Counted from the stretch's first letter, positions 36,251 through 44,270 are shown. The stretch is DNA of 64,000 nt from Lachnospiraceae bacterium (GCA_024690825.1 JAILOK010000132.1:1-64000), one strand, 5' to 3'. Notes: a model not told the origin generated them from the sequence alone. Made by a program: numbers and translations.

Positions 36251-36536
36251 TTTCTTCATATCCCTGAAACCAGGTAAAATCTCCGGTCACTTTACATCGA
36301 TATGTGTATTCTCCTGACTGATATAATTCCGGTCCTCTGTACGGCATCTTTTCATCTGCTGCTCTAAGCGCTTCTTTCAGGAAGTTACCGCTAAAACCAT
36401 CTGCCAATACTCGGCCCATATAATTCATAGCATATACTGCCTGTCCATCCTTCCATACCGCTTCTTCTCCGGCAAATTCCTCTCCGCCGACATATGTGTC
36501 GTGATACATATACTTTCCATTCTCATATCGAAAATC
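36247..36536 (-). pseudogene. DUF5680-domain fragment, truncated at both ends
   Basis: The minus strand reads a clear piece of the DUF5680 domain: YHDTYVGGEEFAGEEAVW, VYAMNYMGRVL, GFSGNFLKEALR, MPYRGPELY, GEYTYRCKVTGDFTWFQGYEEI. It begins without a start codon context at about 36536, next to a hairpin, and runs into the 3' end of the diguanylate cyclase gene at 36250, after which the frame is only its reverse complement. In complete proteins this domain follows a helix-turn-helix. A remnant of a lost regulator gene. Confidence 0.72.
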
Positions 36537-36561
36537 ATGAGAGGCAGGTCTTGCCTGCCTA

Positions 36562-36598
36562 TAAGAAAGCCCTCAGGGTTTATCCTGAGGGTTTTCTT
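36562..36598. terminator. Terminator downstream of tRNA-Gly
   Basis: Perfect 8-bp stem CCCTCAGG/CCTGAGGG (36570-36577 and 36584-36591), 6-base loop, with T-rich sequence after it on the plus strand and CTTTCTT on the minus strand. It directly follows tRNA-Gly on the minus strand. Confidence 0.8.
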
Positions 36599-36602
36599 AT
36601 AC

Positions 36603-36673
36603 AGCAGGTGATGGGAATCGAACCCACGTATCCAGCTTGGAAGGCTGGTGTTCTACCATTGAACCACACCTGC
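36603..36673 (-). tRNA. tRNA-Gly(TCC)
   Basis: Acceptor strands GCAGGTG/CACCTGC pair fully; anticodon stem CCAGC/GCTGG with loop CTTCCAA gives TCC (Gly, GGA codons). No CCA is encoded. A promoter and terminator flank it, so it is a single-gene unit. Confidence 0.95.
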
Positions 36674-36685
36674 AACAACTTTTAT

Positions 36686-36714
36686 ATTTTACAAACCTTT
36701 TATTCCTTTGTCAA
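36686..36714 (-). promoter_or_regulatory. Promoter of tRNA-Gly
   Basis: Minus strand TTGACA (36714-36709) and TAAAAT (36691-36686) with a 17-base spacer, ending 12 bases before the tRNA. Confidence 0.8.
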
Positions 36715-36724
36715 GCCTTCAATT

Positions 36725-38158
36725 TCATGAATTCAGATCCACTTTATCCCCGTTCACGGTATCCGTCCCTTTTCCGGTCTTTCTGTCTATCTCATACCAT
36801 GCCGCTGTCGCTGTGTGGTCTTCCATATCATCATACAGATGCAGCGTGACCAGATCTCCGTTTACACTGTCTACATCACAATTGCCCGGGCGGCTGCCTG
36901 TCTGTCTTTCGTAATGATCCAGAGCCATTTTGCAGAGTTCCTCGTCCGAAAACACCTTTCTTTCCGGTTCCTTCAGATCCGGTTTCAGTATCTTTACATT
37001 GGAAAGCGGAGTGTATCCAATATTTACATACGCGCCTTCCGCCTTACTCACATAATTGTCAAAATATGTCTGATCGACCGGTTTTGCTTTTGTTATATCC
37101 CAGTCACAGGTAACGGTGGAAAAATAAGGTCCTGCTGCGCTGCCATCATAAATCACACCGTCAACAGGAGAAAGAGCCCCGAAGGCATCCATATTGAAGT
37201 GGAAAACGGCATAACTGGATGCGGAACTTGAACCTTCATTATAAAAGGTATCGTCTTTTGAAAGATAATAACGGTCTCTTTCCCCGCCTTCGATCAAAAG
37301 CTTCAACTCACCGTCCGCCACGGTATAGACCTGATATATGGAAGGTTTGTAATCAGCCGTAAATTTTTCACCTATAAACAGTTCATCCACCCCGTTTTTA
37401 TCAACATCGTGCAGATAATATCCGATCCTGTTCATTGAGTCATCATCATAACTCATACCGCACAGATAGCTCAATCCGTTCATCTGAAGTGTTCCCGGAT
37501 CCCAGTTTTCATAAACCGCTACCGCGTACTGCTGGATAATGTCATCATACAGACTGCCGGCAATCTTAGCCTTATCCTTCTCGTACCATTCATTTGAAAG
37601 GAAATCGAGCTTATCTTTAACCTTCATGAAGCGCACTCTGAAAGACGGTTTATAACTTCCTTTTGCGTCCGTCTCATAAAAGATCTCATATACTCCATTT
37701 GTAATATTTCCCGAAACACACTTTACCTGCTTTATTCCGTCATTGGCATGCTTTGATACATCTACACCTGGTTTGTCGTATTCACACTGTAAGAAAGAAT
37801 TACAGGAAGCCGTGTTGAGAATCTTTTCCATCTGAGCCAGTTCATTTTTATCCAAAGGCCCGTTCTTCGGCGCTTCATCCTTCTTAACATCCTGTGATAC
37901 CGTTTCTTTCTTTTCTTCAGGCTTTTCCTGTGGTTTTTCAGGCTCCTCTTTTACCGGCTCGTCAGGTTCAGCCTTATCAGTCTCCTCCTGAGCATATTCC
38001 TGCTCAACCTTTTCAACATCTTCTTCAGAATCGTCAAACACAAATTCTTCTGCCTTTTTACCGCATCCCGACAACAGTAATACTGCCAAAAAGATCATCG
38101 ATAATGCGTATCTGCCGTGCCTTCTGTTATCATGTTTTTTTGATCTTGTTATAAACAT
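36725..38158 (-). CDS. Lipoprotein of unknown function
   Basis: A 477-residue protein with lipobox LLSGC (about residue 32), then a ~70-residue linker rich in E, P, K and D, and a large extracellular part. Around residue 253 it has DVDKNGVDELFIGE, an EF-hand-like acidic loop that may bind calcium. The final ~70 residues, from KMALDHYERQTG to the end, look like a separate small domain that I recall from other Lachnospiraceae lipoproteins. I recognise no enzyme motif. CGGAGG lies 6 bases upstream of ATG. It may share a transcript with the small genes upstream. Confidence 0.75.
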   Translation of the reverse strand: MFITRSKKHDNRRHGRYALSMIFLAVLLLSGCGKKAEEFVFDDSEEDVEKVEQEYAQEETDKAEPDEPVKEEPEKPQEKPEEKKETVSQDVKKDEAPKNGPLDKNELAQMEKILNTASCNSFLQCEYDKPGVDVSKHANDGIKQVKCVSGNITNGVYEIFYETDAKGSYKPSFRVRFMKVKDKLDFLSNEWYEKDKAKIAGSLYDDIIQQYAVAVYENWDPGTLQMNGLSYLCGMSYDDDSMNRIGYYLHDVDKNGVDELFIGEKFTADYKPSIYQVYTVADGELKLLIEGGERDRYYLSKDDTFYNEGSSSASSYAVFHFNMDAFGALSPVDGVIYDGSAAGPYFSTVTCDWDITKAKPVDQTYFDNYVSKAEGAYVNIGYTPLSNVKILKPDLKEPERKVFSDEELCKMALDHYERQTGSRPGNCDVDSVNGDLVTLHLYDDMEDHTATAAWYEIDRKTGKGTDTVNGDKVDLNS

Positions 38159-38186
38159 CGCTGCCTCCGATCCCGTTTATGCTCTC

Positions 38187-38447
38187 TTACAGTCTTTTGT
38201 CTTTTCCCATCAGAGCTTTAACGGGGTTTATTTCCTTTGCCATTTTATATATATTATCCTGCTCACTTCTCACATAGTCCGCAAGCTGGTTGATCTCCTC
38301 TTTGGAAAAGCCGTTATTTCTGACGATCCCGCATCCCGGCAGAGCGATCTCCACGCTCTTTTTTCCATCTTCAAACAGTACATATATAGCTTTGTTATCC
38401 TTTGTGCGTGTCACTGACGACACACTCATTTTGATCTCACTGTTCAT
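38187..38447 (-). CDS. Small protein of unknown function
   Basis: An 86-residue soluble protein: a beta-rich first half (SVSSVTRTKDNKAIYVLFED, then SVEIALPGCGIV) and a helical second half ending GKDKRL. I do not recognise a family. It lies 20 bases downstream of the C-GCAxxG gene and 29 bases upstream of the lipoprotein, all on the minus strand, so it is probably part of one transcript. There is no signal peptide. Confidence 0.6.
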   Translation of the reverse strand: MNSEIKMSVSSVTRTKDNKAIYVLFEDGKKSVEIALPGCGIVRNNGFSKEEINQLADYVRSEQDNIYKMAKEINPVKALMGKDKRL

Positions 38448-38467
38448 CAGATCATCCTGCCTGACCG

Positions 38468-38884
38468 TTATCCCTTATCCCGGCTTTTTTCATAATCAGC
38501 GATCACCTGCTCAAGAATATCGCAGGCCGTTTCCACTGTCATCTTACATCTGTACTCCGGCTTAAATGACTGTGCTTTTATGTCCTTGCACAATACAGAC
38601 CCGTATCTTTTATTAAATTCACGGATAAGATCAGTTGTTACGGGTTTTATATCCTTGCTTTCATGAGCCTTCTGTTCAATATACTTCATTGATAATACGG
38701 ACGCAGCAGCAAGGATCGCACCACAGGTATTTCCGGTCTGTATGCCTGCGCCATAAGCTCCCAGCATTATCATATCCCTGTCGTGAAGCTGCAGATCATA
38801 ATAATCATTTGCTGCCCTGATGAGTGTTTCCGCACAATTGTAATTCTGCTCAAAATAATACTTTTCATAACAGTCCTTTAACAT
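38468..38884 (-). CDS. C-GCAxxG-C-C family (redox) protein
   Basis: A 138-residue protein with the cysteine pattern that names the family: YNCAETLI near the N terminus, TCGAILAAAS in the middle (the GCAxxG position, here with T for G), VLCKDI, and RCKMTVETACDILE at the C terminus. Relatives are putative redox-active or metal-binding proteins with no settled function. It lies between surE and a small gene on the same strand, preceded by AAGGTGG. Confidence 0.82.
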   Translation of the reverse strand: MLKDCYEKYYFEQNYNCAETLIRAANDYYDLQLHDRDMIMLGAYGAGIQTGNTCGAILAAASVLSMKYIEQKAHESKDIKPVTTDLIREFNKRYGSVLCKDIKAQSFKPEYRCKMTVETACDILEQVIADYEKSRDKG

Positions 38885-38901
38885 TTTTCCACCTTCCTTT
38901 T

Positions 38902-39621
38902 TTATCCTATATTTCTGACTCTTCCGATTGAAACATAATTGCTGAGGATAGCCGCGTAGTCTGTGCCTTCTTCGATCGCAGGCTTATGAACTCCCTCTAC
39001 CATCAGTTCTATTCCGCCGTCCTCAAATTCTTTCAGCACATTGTAGTGGTCCTTGTAATATGCCTGTCTTGATACCCTCCGGTTTCTCAGTATTCCTTTA
39101 CATTCATCCAGAGAGCAGCCGGGAAAATTGATATTTATTATCTCCCCGGGAACATATGGTTCATCTATCACTTCTTTAAGCACTTCATAGAGATACCTGT
39201 CTGCTGTCTCATGCCTGTCTTCTGCAGCCTCCGAGACGGCTATTGCGGTAATCTCCTGGAATTCTGCTTCAAATGCCCCACCTGCCGTTGCCGAATACTG
39301 TATGTCAGAAGCCATGTTATATCCATAGTTTATCCCCGAAAGTACCACATCGGGCTTCACCGGCATTATGCTGCAGACTCCCACCCTCACGCAGTCCGCG
39401 GGCGTCCCGCTGCAGGAATAAGCAATGATGCCGTCAACCGGAAGATCAAACGGATGTATCTCGATCGAGTGCCTTAATGTTATACTGTGAGAAACGGCAC
39501 TTCTCTGCTTTGCGGGGGCAGCCACCCATACTTTTCCGAATTCCTTTGCTGCTCTGCAAAGCCTTATCAATCCATCCGACTCTATGCCGTCATCGTTTGT
39601 TATGAGGATATTTCTGTTCAT
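38902..39621 (-). CDS. surE: 5'/3'-nucleotidase SurE
   Basis: The N terminus NILITNDDGIESDGL is the SurE signature with the metal-binding Asp pair. SVSHSITLR-like AVSHSITLR, SGTPADCVRVG, and SGINYGYNMASDIQYSATAGGA are the other active-site blocks. The enzyme removes phosphate from nucleoside monophosphates in the cytoplasm. At 239 residues it is of normal length. ACGGAG precedes ATG. It is the first gene of a minus-strand group with the C-GCAxxG and small genes. Confidence 0.93.
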   Translation of the reverse strand: MNRNILITNDDGIESDGLIRLCRAAKEFGKVWVAAPAKQRSAVSHSITLRHSIEIHPFDLPVDGIIAYSCSGTPADCVRVGVCSIMPVKPDVVLSGINYGYNMASDIQYSATAGGAFEAEFQEITAIAVSEAAEDRHETADRYLYEVLKEVIDEPYVPGEIININFPGCSLDECKGILRNRRVSRQAYYKDHYNVLKEFEDGGIELMVEGVHKPAIEEGTDYAAILSNYVSIGRVRNIG

Positions 39622-39707
39622 GCTCCGTTCTTTTTCCTTTCATACCGCTGCCGGCAGCAGCAACAAAAAGTATATCACAGAACGAAGCAAAAAGCGAAAG
39701 GACCTGT

Positions 39708-40586
39708 TTACAGATCAAAAATACTCATCTGCGGATATCTCTCCGGCAGATCCTGCATATAGTCAAAGCACTCCTTCGGAGTGGACATGATACCATTATT
39801 TCCGCATATATTGTGAAGTATCGTCAGCAGTTCATCCGACCCGGGACTTGGAAGTTCATATGAGTTCCCGTATCTTTTGATATACCTTTCCTTCATTCCC
39901 GGAAAGTGTTTATCGAGCGCCGCATAGTAATATTCACGGTCACCTTCCCTGAGTGTCAGCCCCATCCCGAAATCAATGACTCCTTTTACACCGGTTCTCA
40001 CACATTCATTCAGTATGGATGTGACATTATCCGCAGTATCGTTGATAAACGGCAGTATCGGCGTCATCCATACGATCGTTGGGATGCCTCTTTTTTGCAT
40101 TTCCTCCAGAACCTCTATCCTGCGCTTTGTATTGCATACATTCGGTTCCAGGATCCTGCACAGATCATCATCATAGGTTGTCAGCGTCATCTGAACCACG
40201 CACTTCGCAGAACGGTTTATTTCTTCGAGCAGATCGATATCCCGGAGGATACGGTCAGATTTAGTCTGAATCGCTGCGCCAAAGCCGTTTTTCAAAATTA
40301 TCTCAAGACATTTTCTCGTCAGACACAGTTCCTCTTCGCAGTGCATATACGGATCAGACATCGCTCCGGTCCCTATCATGCACTTCTGTCTTTTTGATCG
40401 CAACGATCTTTCAAGCAGTTCCGGCGCATTCTGTTTCACCTCAACATCTTCAAAAGGATGTGTAAACTGATAGCATCTGCTCCTGCTGTCACAATAAATA
40501 CAGCCATGCGTGCATCCTCTGTAGATATTCATTCCAAAACGGCCCCTGCTGCCTGTAAGTATACCTTTTGCGTCAACGAAATGCAT
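39708..40586 (-). CDS. Radical SAM protein, SPL-family-like
   Basis: The iron-sulfur motif is GCTHGCIYC (CxxxCxxC, about residues 25-33), preceded by MNIYRGC as in Rv2578c/SplB-like radical SAM proteins. Further blocks: MIGTGAMSDPYM, IQTKSDRILRDIDLL and WMTPILPFIND. These proteins resemble spore photoproduct lyase, but most members of this subgroup have unknown substrates. AGGAG sits 9 bases before ATG. It follows the aminotransferase by 44 bases on the same strand. Confidence 0.87.
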   Translation of the reverse strand: MHFVDAKGILTGSRGRFGMNIYRGCTHGCIYCDSRSRCYQFTHPFEDVEVKQNAPELLERSLRSKRQKCMIGTGAMSDPYMHCEEELCLTRKCLEIILKNGFGAAIQTKSDRILRDIDLLEEINRSAKCVVQMTLTTYDDDLCRILEPNVCNTKRRIEVLEEMQKRGIPTIVWMTPILPFINDTADNVTSILNECVRTGVKGVIDFGMGLTLREGDREYYYAALDKHFPGMKERYIKRYGNSYELPSPGSDELLTILHNICGNNGIMSTPKECFDYMQDLPERYPQMSIFDL

Positions 40587-40630
40587 TTTCTTAAACTCCT
40601 GTGTCGTTTAACCGGTACCGGGGGCAGCCA

Positions 40631-41797
40631 TCATTTCAGTTTCGCCAGTCTCCCAAGCGCTTCATCGAGTATCTCACTGCCTCTTGCAAAATGGATGCGG
40701 ATATACCGGTTTATATCTTCCCTGAAGAAGCTCGATCCCGGAACCGCTGCCACTCCTATCTCTTTTATCATCCATTCGCAGAATTCAAGATCGGACCGGT
40801 CCCTGAACTCCGGCCTGTCAAGGAACTCCTGTATGTCGATCATTATGAAATATGTGCCCTGCGGGACATTATGTTTAAGCCCTATCCTGTCGAGACCTTC
40901 AAGAACACGGTCTCTCTTTTCCGTATACAGTCTGTTCAATCCTTTATAATAGTCATCTCCGAGAAGAAGTCCGGCCGTTGCAGCCTCCTGCAAAGGCGCC
41001 GCTGCTCCCACGGTAAGGAAGTCATGGACCTTTCTTGCGGCTTCGATAAAACCTGCAGGACCTATGATATATCCGAGCCTCCATCCGGTAATGGAAAATG
41101 TCTTGGATAAGGAGTTACAGGTAATGGTATGATCGAACATTCCGGGAAGGGCGGACACATAAGTGTGCTTATACGGTGCATAAACAAGATGTTCATAAAC
41201 CTCGTCTGTTACAACATAAGCGTCATATCTGACTGCAAGCTCTCCTATCGCTGTAAGTTCTTCCTTCGTAAACACCTTGCCGCACGGATTTGACGGGTTA
41301 CATACTATTATCGCTTTTGCTCCGTCCTTAAAGCCCTTTTCTACCAGATTTATGTCAAAATCGTACTCCGGCGGCACGAGTGGTATGTATATCGGATCTG
41401 CTCCCGAAAGGATCGTGTCAGCGCCATAGTTTTCATAGAACGGAGAGAAAACCATGACCTTATCGCCCGGGTTGCATATTGTCATCATCGCGCAGATCAT
41501 TGCTTCGGTGCTTCCGCAGGTAACAACGATCTCCGTTTCGGGATCGATCTTTCTTCCCGTAAATTTTTCCTGTTTTGCAGCAAGCGCCTGCCTGAAGCCT
41601 GCCGCACCGAATGTTATGGAATACTGATGAGGGCCTTTTGATGCCGCCTTGGCAAGAGCGTCTGTCAGTTCCTTCGGAGGATCAAAATCAGGAAAGCCCT
41701 GTGATAAATTTATCGCATTGTACTTGTTGCTGATCCTTGTCATCCTGCGGATGACCGAATCCGTAAATGTCTGTACTCTGTCGCTTATCTGTGGCAT
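40631..41797 (-). CDS. PLP-dependent aminotransferase, class I/II
   Basis: A fold-type I aminotransferase of the aspartate/aromatic group, 388 residues. Landmarks: NLSQGFPDFDPP, CGSTEAMI, FSPFYENYG, CNPSNPCGKV, VTDEVYEHLVY with the PLP-contacting Asp and Tyr, the lysine motif SLSKTFSITGWRLGY, and a final RIHFA with the carboxylate-binding Arg. The amino acid partner cannot be fixed from sequence. RBS AAAGGAT precedes ATG. It is transcribed toward the radical SAM gene. Confidence 0.93.
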   Translation of the reverse strand: MPQISDRVQTFTDSVIRRMTRISNKYNAINLSQGFPDFDPPKELTDALAKAASKGPHQYSITFGAAGFRQALAAKQEKFTGRKIDPETEIVVTCGSTEAMICAMMTICNPGDKVMVFSPFYENYGADTILSGADPIYIPLVPPEYDFDINLVEKGFKDGAKAIIVCNPSNPCGKVFTKEELTAIGELAVRYDAYVVTDEVYEHLVYAPYKHTYVSALPGMFDHTITCNSLSKTFSITGWRLGYIIGPAGFIEAARKVHDFLTVGAAAPLQEAATAGLLLGDDYYKGLNRLYTEKRDRVLEGLDRIGLKHNVPQGTYFIMIDIQEFLDRPEFRDRSDLEFCEWMIKEIGVAAVPGSSFFREDINRYIRIHFARGSEILDEALGRLAKLK

Positions 41798-41907
41798 TTT
41801 TTTATCCTTTCTTATTCCTCTTTCCCTCGACTGCGATATTTTATTATATAATATAACATCCTTAAAGGGAACTTGGACCTGACCGGCAAAAAATCACTGC
41901 AGGATAT

Positions 41908-41935
41908 TGAAAAAGACCGCAATACTGCGGCCTTT
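41908..41935 (-). terminator. Terminator downstream of tRNA-Pro
   Basis: Short GC-rich hairpin (CCGCA 41917-41921 with TGCGG 41926-41930, extended by flanking pairs). On the minus strand it is followed by TTTTTC. It lies 7 bases after the tRNA. Confidence 0.75.
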
Positions 41936-41941
41936 TCTGCA

Positions 41942-42015
41942 TCGGGGTGACAGGATTCGAACCTGCGGCCCCCTGCTCCCAAAGCAGGTGCTCTACCAAA
42001 CTGAGCCACACCCCG
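41942..42015 (-). tRNA. tRNA-Pro(TGG)
   Basis: Acceptor strands CGGGGTG/CACCCCG pair fully. Anticodon stem CCTGC/GCAGG with loop TTTGGGA gives TGG (Pro). This copy is complete. A 39-base copy of its 5' half lies 91 bases upstream (42108-42146). Confidence 0.95.
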
Positions 42016-42046
42016 TATTTTCTTTTTTCCCCTGCTTTTGTCGCCC

Positions 42047-42107
42047 TGCACCAGATGCGCCCAGCGCATCTAAGCGGTGCACAAAACATGCCATAGGGCA
42101 TGTTTTG
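42047..42107. repeat. Two adjacent palindromes inserted between tRNA-Pro and its partial copy
   Basis: Palindrome 1 (42047-42081): arms TGCACC and AGATGCGC pair with GCGCATCT and GGTGCA around a CCA loop, with a short AAGC bulge. Palindrome 2 (42082-42107): an 11-bp perfect stem CAAAACATGCC/GGCATGTTTTG with a 4-base loop. Neither has the U-tract expected of a terminator on the minus strand. Confidence 0.88.
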
Positions 42108-42146
42108 CCCAAAGCAGGTGCTCTAACAAACTGAGCCACACCCCGT
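42108..42146 (-). pseudogene. Partial duplicate of tRNA-Pro (5' half through the anticodon)
   Basis: The 39 bases match 41978-42016 except for one change (A here for C at 41997, plus strand). It contains the acceptor 5' strand, D arm and anticodon TGG, and ends before the variable region, so it cannot make a tRNA. It lies between the tRNA promoter and the palindromes. Confidence 0.9.
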
Positions 42147-42157
42147 AAAACCAATGT

Positions 42158-42186
42158 ATTATATACCCTGGTGCAGTCCTATTCAA
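42158..42186 (-). promoter_or_regulatory. Promoter of the tRNA-Pro locus
   Basis: Minus strand TTGAAT (42186-42181) and a perfect TATAAT (42163-42158), 17-base spacer, ending 11 bases before the partial tRNA copy. The -35 box lies in the last codons of yfcE. A transcript would contain the half tRNA, both hairpins and then the full tRNA-Pro. Confidence 0.75.
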
Positions 42187-42661
42187 GGAAATTCAGAGAA
42201 AAATGAGCCTCTCCTTCACGGTCGATCTCCATCAGAATGTAGCTCTTTTTTCTGCCATCCTGTCTCGGGTATGATATGCTTCCCGGATTGATAAGCCACA
42301 CTTCCCGTTTTTTCATGATGCACGGTCTGTGTGTATGTCCGAAAAATACAATCTCTGCCCCTCTCGATAATGCCTCTTCCAAAAGCATCTCATATCCCAT
42401 GGAAATACCGTAGTTATGTCCGTGACACAGCCAGGCGCTGTATCTGCCTATCTTAAACTCTTCTTCTCTCGGAAGAGCAGAAAAAAAATCGTTATTCCCG
42501 GAAACGATCCTGCAGGGACACCCCGCCATTCCGATTATCTCATGCTCCATCCCTTCTGTATCGCCGCAATGGATGAGCAGATCTATATTTCCCACATCGT
42601 ACAGTACATCGCACAGATCTCCCTGTCTTCCGTGGGTATCGCTTACTACAAGGATCTTCAA
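42179..42661 (-). CDS. YfcE-type metallophosphoesterase
   Basis: A 160-residue single-domain metallophosphoesterase. Metal-binding motifs: VSDTHG, HCGDTEG, SGNNDF, CHGHNYG and FGHTHRP. Relatives hydrolyse phosphodiesters with Mn2+ or Ni2+, but their natural substrates are mostly unknown. It overlaps rdgB by 4 bases and is the last gene of the lacI-led operon; its end contains the -35 box of the tRNA-Pro promoter. Confidence 0.93.
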   Translation of the reverse strand: MKILVVSDTHGRQGDLCDVLYDVGNIDLLIHCGDTEGMEHEIIGMAGCPCRIVSGNNDFFSALPREEEFKIGRYSAWLCHGHNYGISMGYEMLLEEALSRGAEIVFFGHTHRPCIMKKREVWLINPGSISYPRQDGRKKSYILMEIDREGEAHFSLNFLE

Positions 42662-43275
42662 TGCGTCACCCCGGGATACTCCCTTATTATGATATCCCTT
42701 ACCTTTCTGAGTGCCTTACCTCTGTGGCTTATGGAATTTTTTACTTCCGGCTCCACCTGTGCGGAAGTCATTCCGTATTCCGGCAGATAAAAGATCGGAT
42801 CGTATCCGAAACCGTTTTCTCCGGCCTCAGAATAGCCTATCCTGCCTTCCATTGTCTCCCTTACAACGATCTTTCTTCCGTCAGGACAAATGAGAGCCAT
42901 GGCGCAGACAAATCTGGCTGTTCTGTTTTCGTCGGAAATCCCATCAAGTCTTCTTATAAGATCAGCATTTTTTTCATGATAGGAAGTATCCTTTCCCATA
43001 TACCTGGCAGAAAGAATCCCCGGTTCTCCACCCAGCGTATCTATCTCAAGACCCGAGTCATCGGCAACGACAAGGTCCCCCGTCTTTTTTCCGTTTTTTT
43101 CATATACATATTCTGCCTTTAAGACGGCATTTTCCTCAAAGGTATGTCCGGTTTCCTCGGCTTCTCCCGTGATCCCTGCGTCCTTCATGGATATGATCTC
43201 TATATCGCAGCCTTCCATGATCTGTCCTATCTCACGAAGCTTGTCTTTATTTCCCGTTGCGAATATTATCCTCAA
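42658..43275 (-). CDS. rdgB: XTP/dITP diphosphatase (RdgB/HAM1)
   Basis: The family start IIFATGNKDKLREI, the VVADDSGLEID metal site, the SARYMG loop, GFGYDPIFYLPEYGMTSAQ and the final SHRGKALRKV are all present. The enzyme removes inosine and xanthosine triphosphates from the nucleotide pool in the cytoplasm. Length (205) is normal. It overlaps its neighbours on both sides by 4 bases (amidase upstream, yfcE downstream). Confidence 0.95.
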   Translation of the reverse strand: MRIIFATGNKDKLREIGQIMEGCDIEIISMKDAGITGEAEETGHTFEENAVLKAEYVYEKNGKKTGDLVVADDSGLEIDTLGGEPGILSARYMGKDTSYHEKNADLIRRLDGISDENRTARFVCAMALICPDGRKIVVRETMEGRIGYSEAGENGFGYDPIFYLPEYGMTSAQVEPEVKNSISHRGKALRKVRDIIIREYPGVTH

Positions 43276-44270
43276 AATATCTCCTCAATGGCCTTTGCGG
43301 CCTTTTCTTCATATTCCTGCGAGGCCATCATTTCTGCCTCGCTCTTATTTGTAATAAAACCGGCTCCCACATAAATACCGGGAATGTCACTTTCTTCAAA
43401 ACCGGGGAGCTGCTTTTTTTTCTGAACCTTCTTTTCCGTGCCGCCCGAGATCTTTGACAGTTCATCAGCCAGTTTCCCGGCTTTCTCCTTCAGTTCGTCT
43501 TTATTATAGTACACTTCCACGCCGCGGGTTATCCTGGTTGAACCGTCAGCATTCGTATGCAGCGTAACCAGCATATCAGGCGCCAGTTTTTCTGCATATT
43601 CCTCCCTGTCCTTTAAAGGCACCGTGCTGTCATCCGGGCGTGTATAGAATATTCCTTCTGTCTTTTCCGGATCATTTCCGATCTTTTGTGCTATTCCAAG
43701 TGTAATATCTTTTTCGCGCACCCCATAGGCCTCACTCCCGCTGTCATCTCCCCCGTGTCCCGGATCGATCAGTATTACCCTGTCATAGATATCATGCGGT
43801 CTGTCATATCTGATATAAAGACATCTGTCGCTGATCTCGGAAGTCATCACGCAGACTCCGTCCGTATGGATCTCAAATATGACTCTGCCGTTATCCGTGC
43901 CGAAGCCTATATTTTTTATATTAACCTTACTTCCTGAAAGATTATGGTTGTAATAATAATCAGGATCCTCTGCCGGAATAGAGATAAGAGTCATGTCATC
44001 CATCTTCCTGTCATCTATGCCGATATCCTCTTTCTTTGTTCCATCCGGGATCGGAATACAGAAAAAACCTTCCTTTCCGGGCAGCACTTCATCGTCCTCG
44101 TAGAGTTCCTCTGCATTTTCGGTATACAGAAGCGTCCCGTCCGGATTATCTCCGCTCGTAAGGATCCCTTCTTCCGACGAAGTGTCCCTGAAAAGCATAA
44201 AAAAAACCATCATCGTCATCAGACAAAGGAAAAATACAGTTGTCACTGCTACAGCAAGGTACTTTTTCAT
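43272..44270 (-). CDS. N-acetylmuramoyl-L-alanine amidase family protein (Amidase_3)
   Basis: An N-terminal membrane anchor (about residues 5-27) and a ~130-residue region of unknown role precede an Amidase_3 domain. Zinc ligands are visible in LIDPGHGGDDSG, YGVREKD and LVTLHTNADG. However, the catalytic glutamate normally found as VExGF or VETSF is replaced: the sequence reads IYVGAGFITN. The protein may therefore bind cell wall without cutting it, or use another residue. It overlaps the THUMP methyltransferase and rdgB by 4 bases each. Confidence 0.88.
   Translation of the reverse strand: MKKYLAVAVTTVFFLCLMTMMVFFMLFRDTSSEEGILTSGDNPDGTLLYTENAEELYEDDEVLPGKEGFFCIPIPDGTKKEDIGIDDRKMDDMTLISIPAEDPDYYYNHNLSGSKVNIKNIGFGTDNGRVIFEIHTDGVCVMTSEISDRCLYIRYDRPHDIYDRVILIDPGHGGDDSGSEAYGVREKDITLGIAQKIGNDPEKTEGIFYTRPDDSTVPLKDREEYAEKLAPDMLVTLHTNADGSTRITRGVEVYYNKDELKEKAGKLADELSKISGGTEKKVQKKKQLPGFEESDIPGIYVGAGFITNKSEAEMMASQEYEEKAAKAIEEIF

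Noticed and set aside
41862-42101. Short minus-strand frames over the palindromes beside tRNA-Pro
   Set aside because: They read tRNA and palindrome sequence, with no ribosome binding site or similarity to a protein.
42047-42107. The palindromes as a transcription terminator
   Set aside because: No T-run follows either hairpin on the minus strand, and the functional tRNA lies downstream, so termination here would silence it.
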